A stretch of DNA of 64,000 bases from assembly GCF_009827335.1 (NCBI RefSeq), contig NZ_WTYH01000001.1:2331501-2395500 (forward strand), written 5' to 3'. A program made the position numbers and the translations under genes. Positions 63,825-64,000 of this stretch are shown piece by piece. The stretch's first letter is position 1. Every line of letters begins with the position of its first letter. The notes under the pieces are model-generated. The model made no database searches and had not been told where the DNA came from. It saw only the letters and a program-made list of their open reading frames with translations. The stretch comes from Aurantiacibacter arachoides. Its GTDB lineage: Bacteria; Pseudomonadota; Alphaproteobacteria; Sphingomonadales; Sphingomonadaceae.

Positions 63825-64000
63825 TGGCCGCGCTCATGGCGCTCGCACCCCCGATGGCTGTGTGCCCTGAACAGGGTGTGCGCATCACCTGCGTCCACGA
63901 TGGCGATACCTTCATCATCGATCGCGAACGCATCCGGCTCATGGACATCGATACGCCCGAGATGGAAGCACAGTGCGCAAGCGAAAGCCGTCTGGCTGTG
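63815..64000 (+). CDS. Thermonuclease (SNase-like) family protein, N-terminal part (partial)
   Basis: 62 residues are visible before the window ends. A signal-like hydrophobic start (MVLMAALMALAPPMAV) is followed by VRITCVHDGDTFIIDRERIR and LMDIDTPEMEAQC, the first half of the SNase active site, with Arg and Glu in place. Clearly related to the thermonuclease at 38240 but with a shorter N-terminus. Confidence 0.85.
   Translation, partial: MVLMAALMALAPPMAVCPEQGVRITCVHDGDTFIIDRERIRLMDIDTPEMEAQCASESRLAV

Noticed and set aside
1..64000. CRISPR array, rRNA operon or replication origin
   Set aside because: I saw no regularly spaced repeats, rRNA sequence, iterons or rep/dnaA genes.

Overview
The window is high-GC alphaproteobacterial DNA. 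Gene content (a biliverdin-producing heme oxygenase with an HWE-kinase bacteriophytochrome, an ECF/CnrX-like copper regulon, DUF2891/DUF442/DUF6961-like proteins and sphingomonad-type palindromic repeats) points to Sphingomonadales, most likely an Erythrobacteraceae relative. This assignment comes from protein resemblance recalled from memory; no search was run.

Bases 1 to about 32,500 look like core chromosome. In order they hold: the end of an acyl-AMP ligase; a DUF389/MAPEG pair; a telA operon ending in a PHA-system protein; DUF2721; bphO-bphP; manC, a TonB-like protein and a Crp/Fnr regulator; a fused 5-oxoprolinase-type hydantoinase operon; a minus-strand propionate/methylmalonyl-CoA operon (mmsA, pccB, DUF488, epimerase, scpA, an AT-rich orphan, pccA, enoyl-CoA hydratase); a polysaccharide-synthase-like operon (response regulator, YaiO-type beta-barrel, HEAT protein, GT2); and a convergent phosphorelay set (hybrid kinase, response regulator, Hpt). 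Many of these genes overlap by ATGA, GTGA or TTGA, so translational coupling is the rule.

At 32,598-32,643 lies the 3' part of a tRNA-Lys gene (minus strand) without its 5' half, followed directly by a tyrosine integrase. I read this as one end of an integrated genomic island that continues past the right edge of the window. The first island section (32.6-42.5 kb) is lower in GC and carries poorly known genes: a DUF3768 protein, an XRE repressor, orphan proteins, a possible SOS-controlled 30-residue membrane peptide, an excalibur/small-ORF/thermonuclease operon, a large serine recombinase, and an HNH endonuclease gene broken by an in-frame TGA. A scar of two fused gene fragments near 42.5 kb marks a junction.

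From 42.4 to 62.5 kb the island is a metal-resistance cargo. It contains copA-copB with an anti-sigma/metal-sensor/ECF-sigma set, and divergent genes for a DUF2231 protein, a lipoprotein, a DUF411 protein, a P1B-type ATPase, a channel protein and a DUF305 protein. A serine resolvase with res-like dyads and flanking inverted repeats follows. Then come two cation diffusion facilitators, a CzcCBA-type RND pump with a CzcI-like periplasmic protein, a DUF3703 protein and a Cd/Pb/Zn-type MerR regulator with a 19-bp-spacer operator. The last 1.5 kb holds two copies of a degenerate repeat around an orphan gene, YnfA, and a second small-membrane-protein/thermonuclease pair cut by the window end.

Together the island genes would sense copper in the periplasm (sensor/anti-sigma/sigma), oxidise and sequester it (CopA, CopB, DUF305, DUF411), pump Cu(I) from the cytoplasm (P-type ATPase), and export Zn/Cd/Co (CDF proteins and Czc).
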